A DNA stretch of 5,606 nucleotides, from assembly GCA_934725085.1 (NCBI GenBank), contig CAKVAL010000055.1, positions 1-5,606 on the forward strand, in the 5' to 3' direction. Shown here one piece after another: positions 5,540 to 5,606 of this stretch (position 1 is the stretch's first letter; every line of letters begins with the position of its first letter). Source of the stretch: an uncultured Erysipelotrichaceae bacterium. GTDB taxonomy: Bacteria; Bacillota_I; Bacilli_A; Erysipelotrichales; Erysipelotrichaceae. The notes beneath the pieces are model-generated. The model made no database searches. It was not told where the DNA came from and saw only the letters and a list, made by a program, of their open reading frames with translations. The translations under genes were made by a program, and so were the position numbers.

Positions 5540-5606
5540 GAGTGACATGTCTTTGACAGGTCAGAGCTTCCTTGGGGTTTTCCCCGTTGCTTGCAACGTA
5601 TGGTCT
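5540..5606 (+). ncRNA. Possible 5' part of a structured RNA, cut by the window edge
   Basis: Three hairpin-forming segments follow one another without a visible ORF. TGACATGTC (5543-5551) pairs with GACAGGTCA (5555-5563) with one A-G mismatch and a TTT loop. GGGG (5574-5577) pairs with CCCC (5582-5585) around TTTT. CGTTG (5585-5589) pairs with CAACG (5594-5598) around CTTG. The segment is clearly richer in G and C than the DNA beside it, as structured RNAs are in AT-rich genomes. I compared it from memory with tmRNA, SRP RNA, RNase P, 6S, T-box and common riboswitches and recognised none. It could be an ncRNA, an mRNA leader, or a regulatory region of the next gene. Confidence 0.35.

Noticed and set aside
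5327..5548. Minus-strand open frame at the end of the peptidase
   Set aside because: It covers the terminator and the peptidase C-terminus in antisense and has low-complexity content (a run of Lys and Phe from the T tracts).
5553..5558. Perfect TTGACA hexamer as a -35 element
   Set aside because: No -10-like sequence follows at 15-19 bp; the DNA there is GGGGTTTTCCCC, and the hexamer is part of a hairpin arm.
1..5606. Possible TGA-as-tryptophan code, suggested by the AT-rich composition
   Set aside because: Tryptophans are TGG, no internal TGA interrupts the genes, and miaA ends in TGA.
1..5606. CRISPR array, insertion sequence, integration site or tRNA/rRNA gene
   Set aside because: No regularly spaced repeats, transposase or integrase motifs, terminal inverted repeats or tRNA-like cloverleaf were seen on either strand.

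Overview
The window is AT-rich DNA with short intergenic gaps and Shine-Dalgarno sites of the AGGAGG type, which points to a low-GC Bacillota-type bacterium (a Bacilli/Erysipelotrichia/Clostridia-like or non-recoded Mycoplasmatota-like lineage). All five genes lie on the + strand. Tryptophan is encoded by TGG and TGA serves as a stop (end of miaA), so the standard bacterial code applies, not the Mycoplasma/Spiroplasma code. I cannot name the species.

Layout: (1) 1-35, the terminator of a gene lying to the left. (2) 36-194, the regulatory region of adh, with a run of eight G, a palindrome resembling a Rex (NADH/NAD+ sensor) operator, an extended -10 promoter, a 9-nt direct repeat and a strong Shine-Dalgarno site. 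(3) 195-1256, a zinc-dependent NADP(H)-type secondary alcohol dehydrogenase closely resembling the Clostridium beijerinckii / Thermoanaerobacter brockii enzymes. (4) 1265-1293, a stable hairpin with a poor U-tract. (5) 1302-5480, four tightly packed genes: a CobW/COG0523 GTPase, an unrecognised exported or membrane-anchored protein, the tRNA dimethylallyltransferase MiaA, and an M3-family zinc oligopeptidase. Junctions within this group are a 5-nt gap, a 1-nt overlap (TAATG) and a 4-nt overlap (ATGA), so they are very probably one translationally coupled operon. (6) 5468-5506, the operon terminator, whose loop contains the peptidase stop codon. (7) 5505-5606, a plausible promoter followed at once by three consecutive hairpin-forming sequences, which may be the 5' part of a structured RNA (ncRNA or leader) cut by the window edge.

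How the genes may work together: the alcohol dehydrogenase is probably a fermentative redox-balancing enzyme, and a Rex-like operator would fit that. The COG0523 GTPase belongs to a family of metallochaperones and lies between two zinc enzymes (the alcohol dehydrogenase and the peptidase), so a zinc-supply role is possible but only inferred. MiaA and the oligopeptidase are housekeeping functions. The best candidates for something undescribed are the exported protein at 2228-2899 and the structured 3' edge; no defence system, mobile element or CRISPR array is visible.
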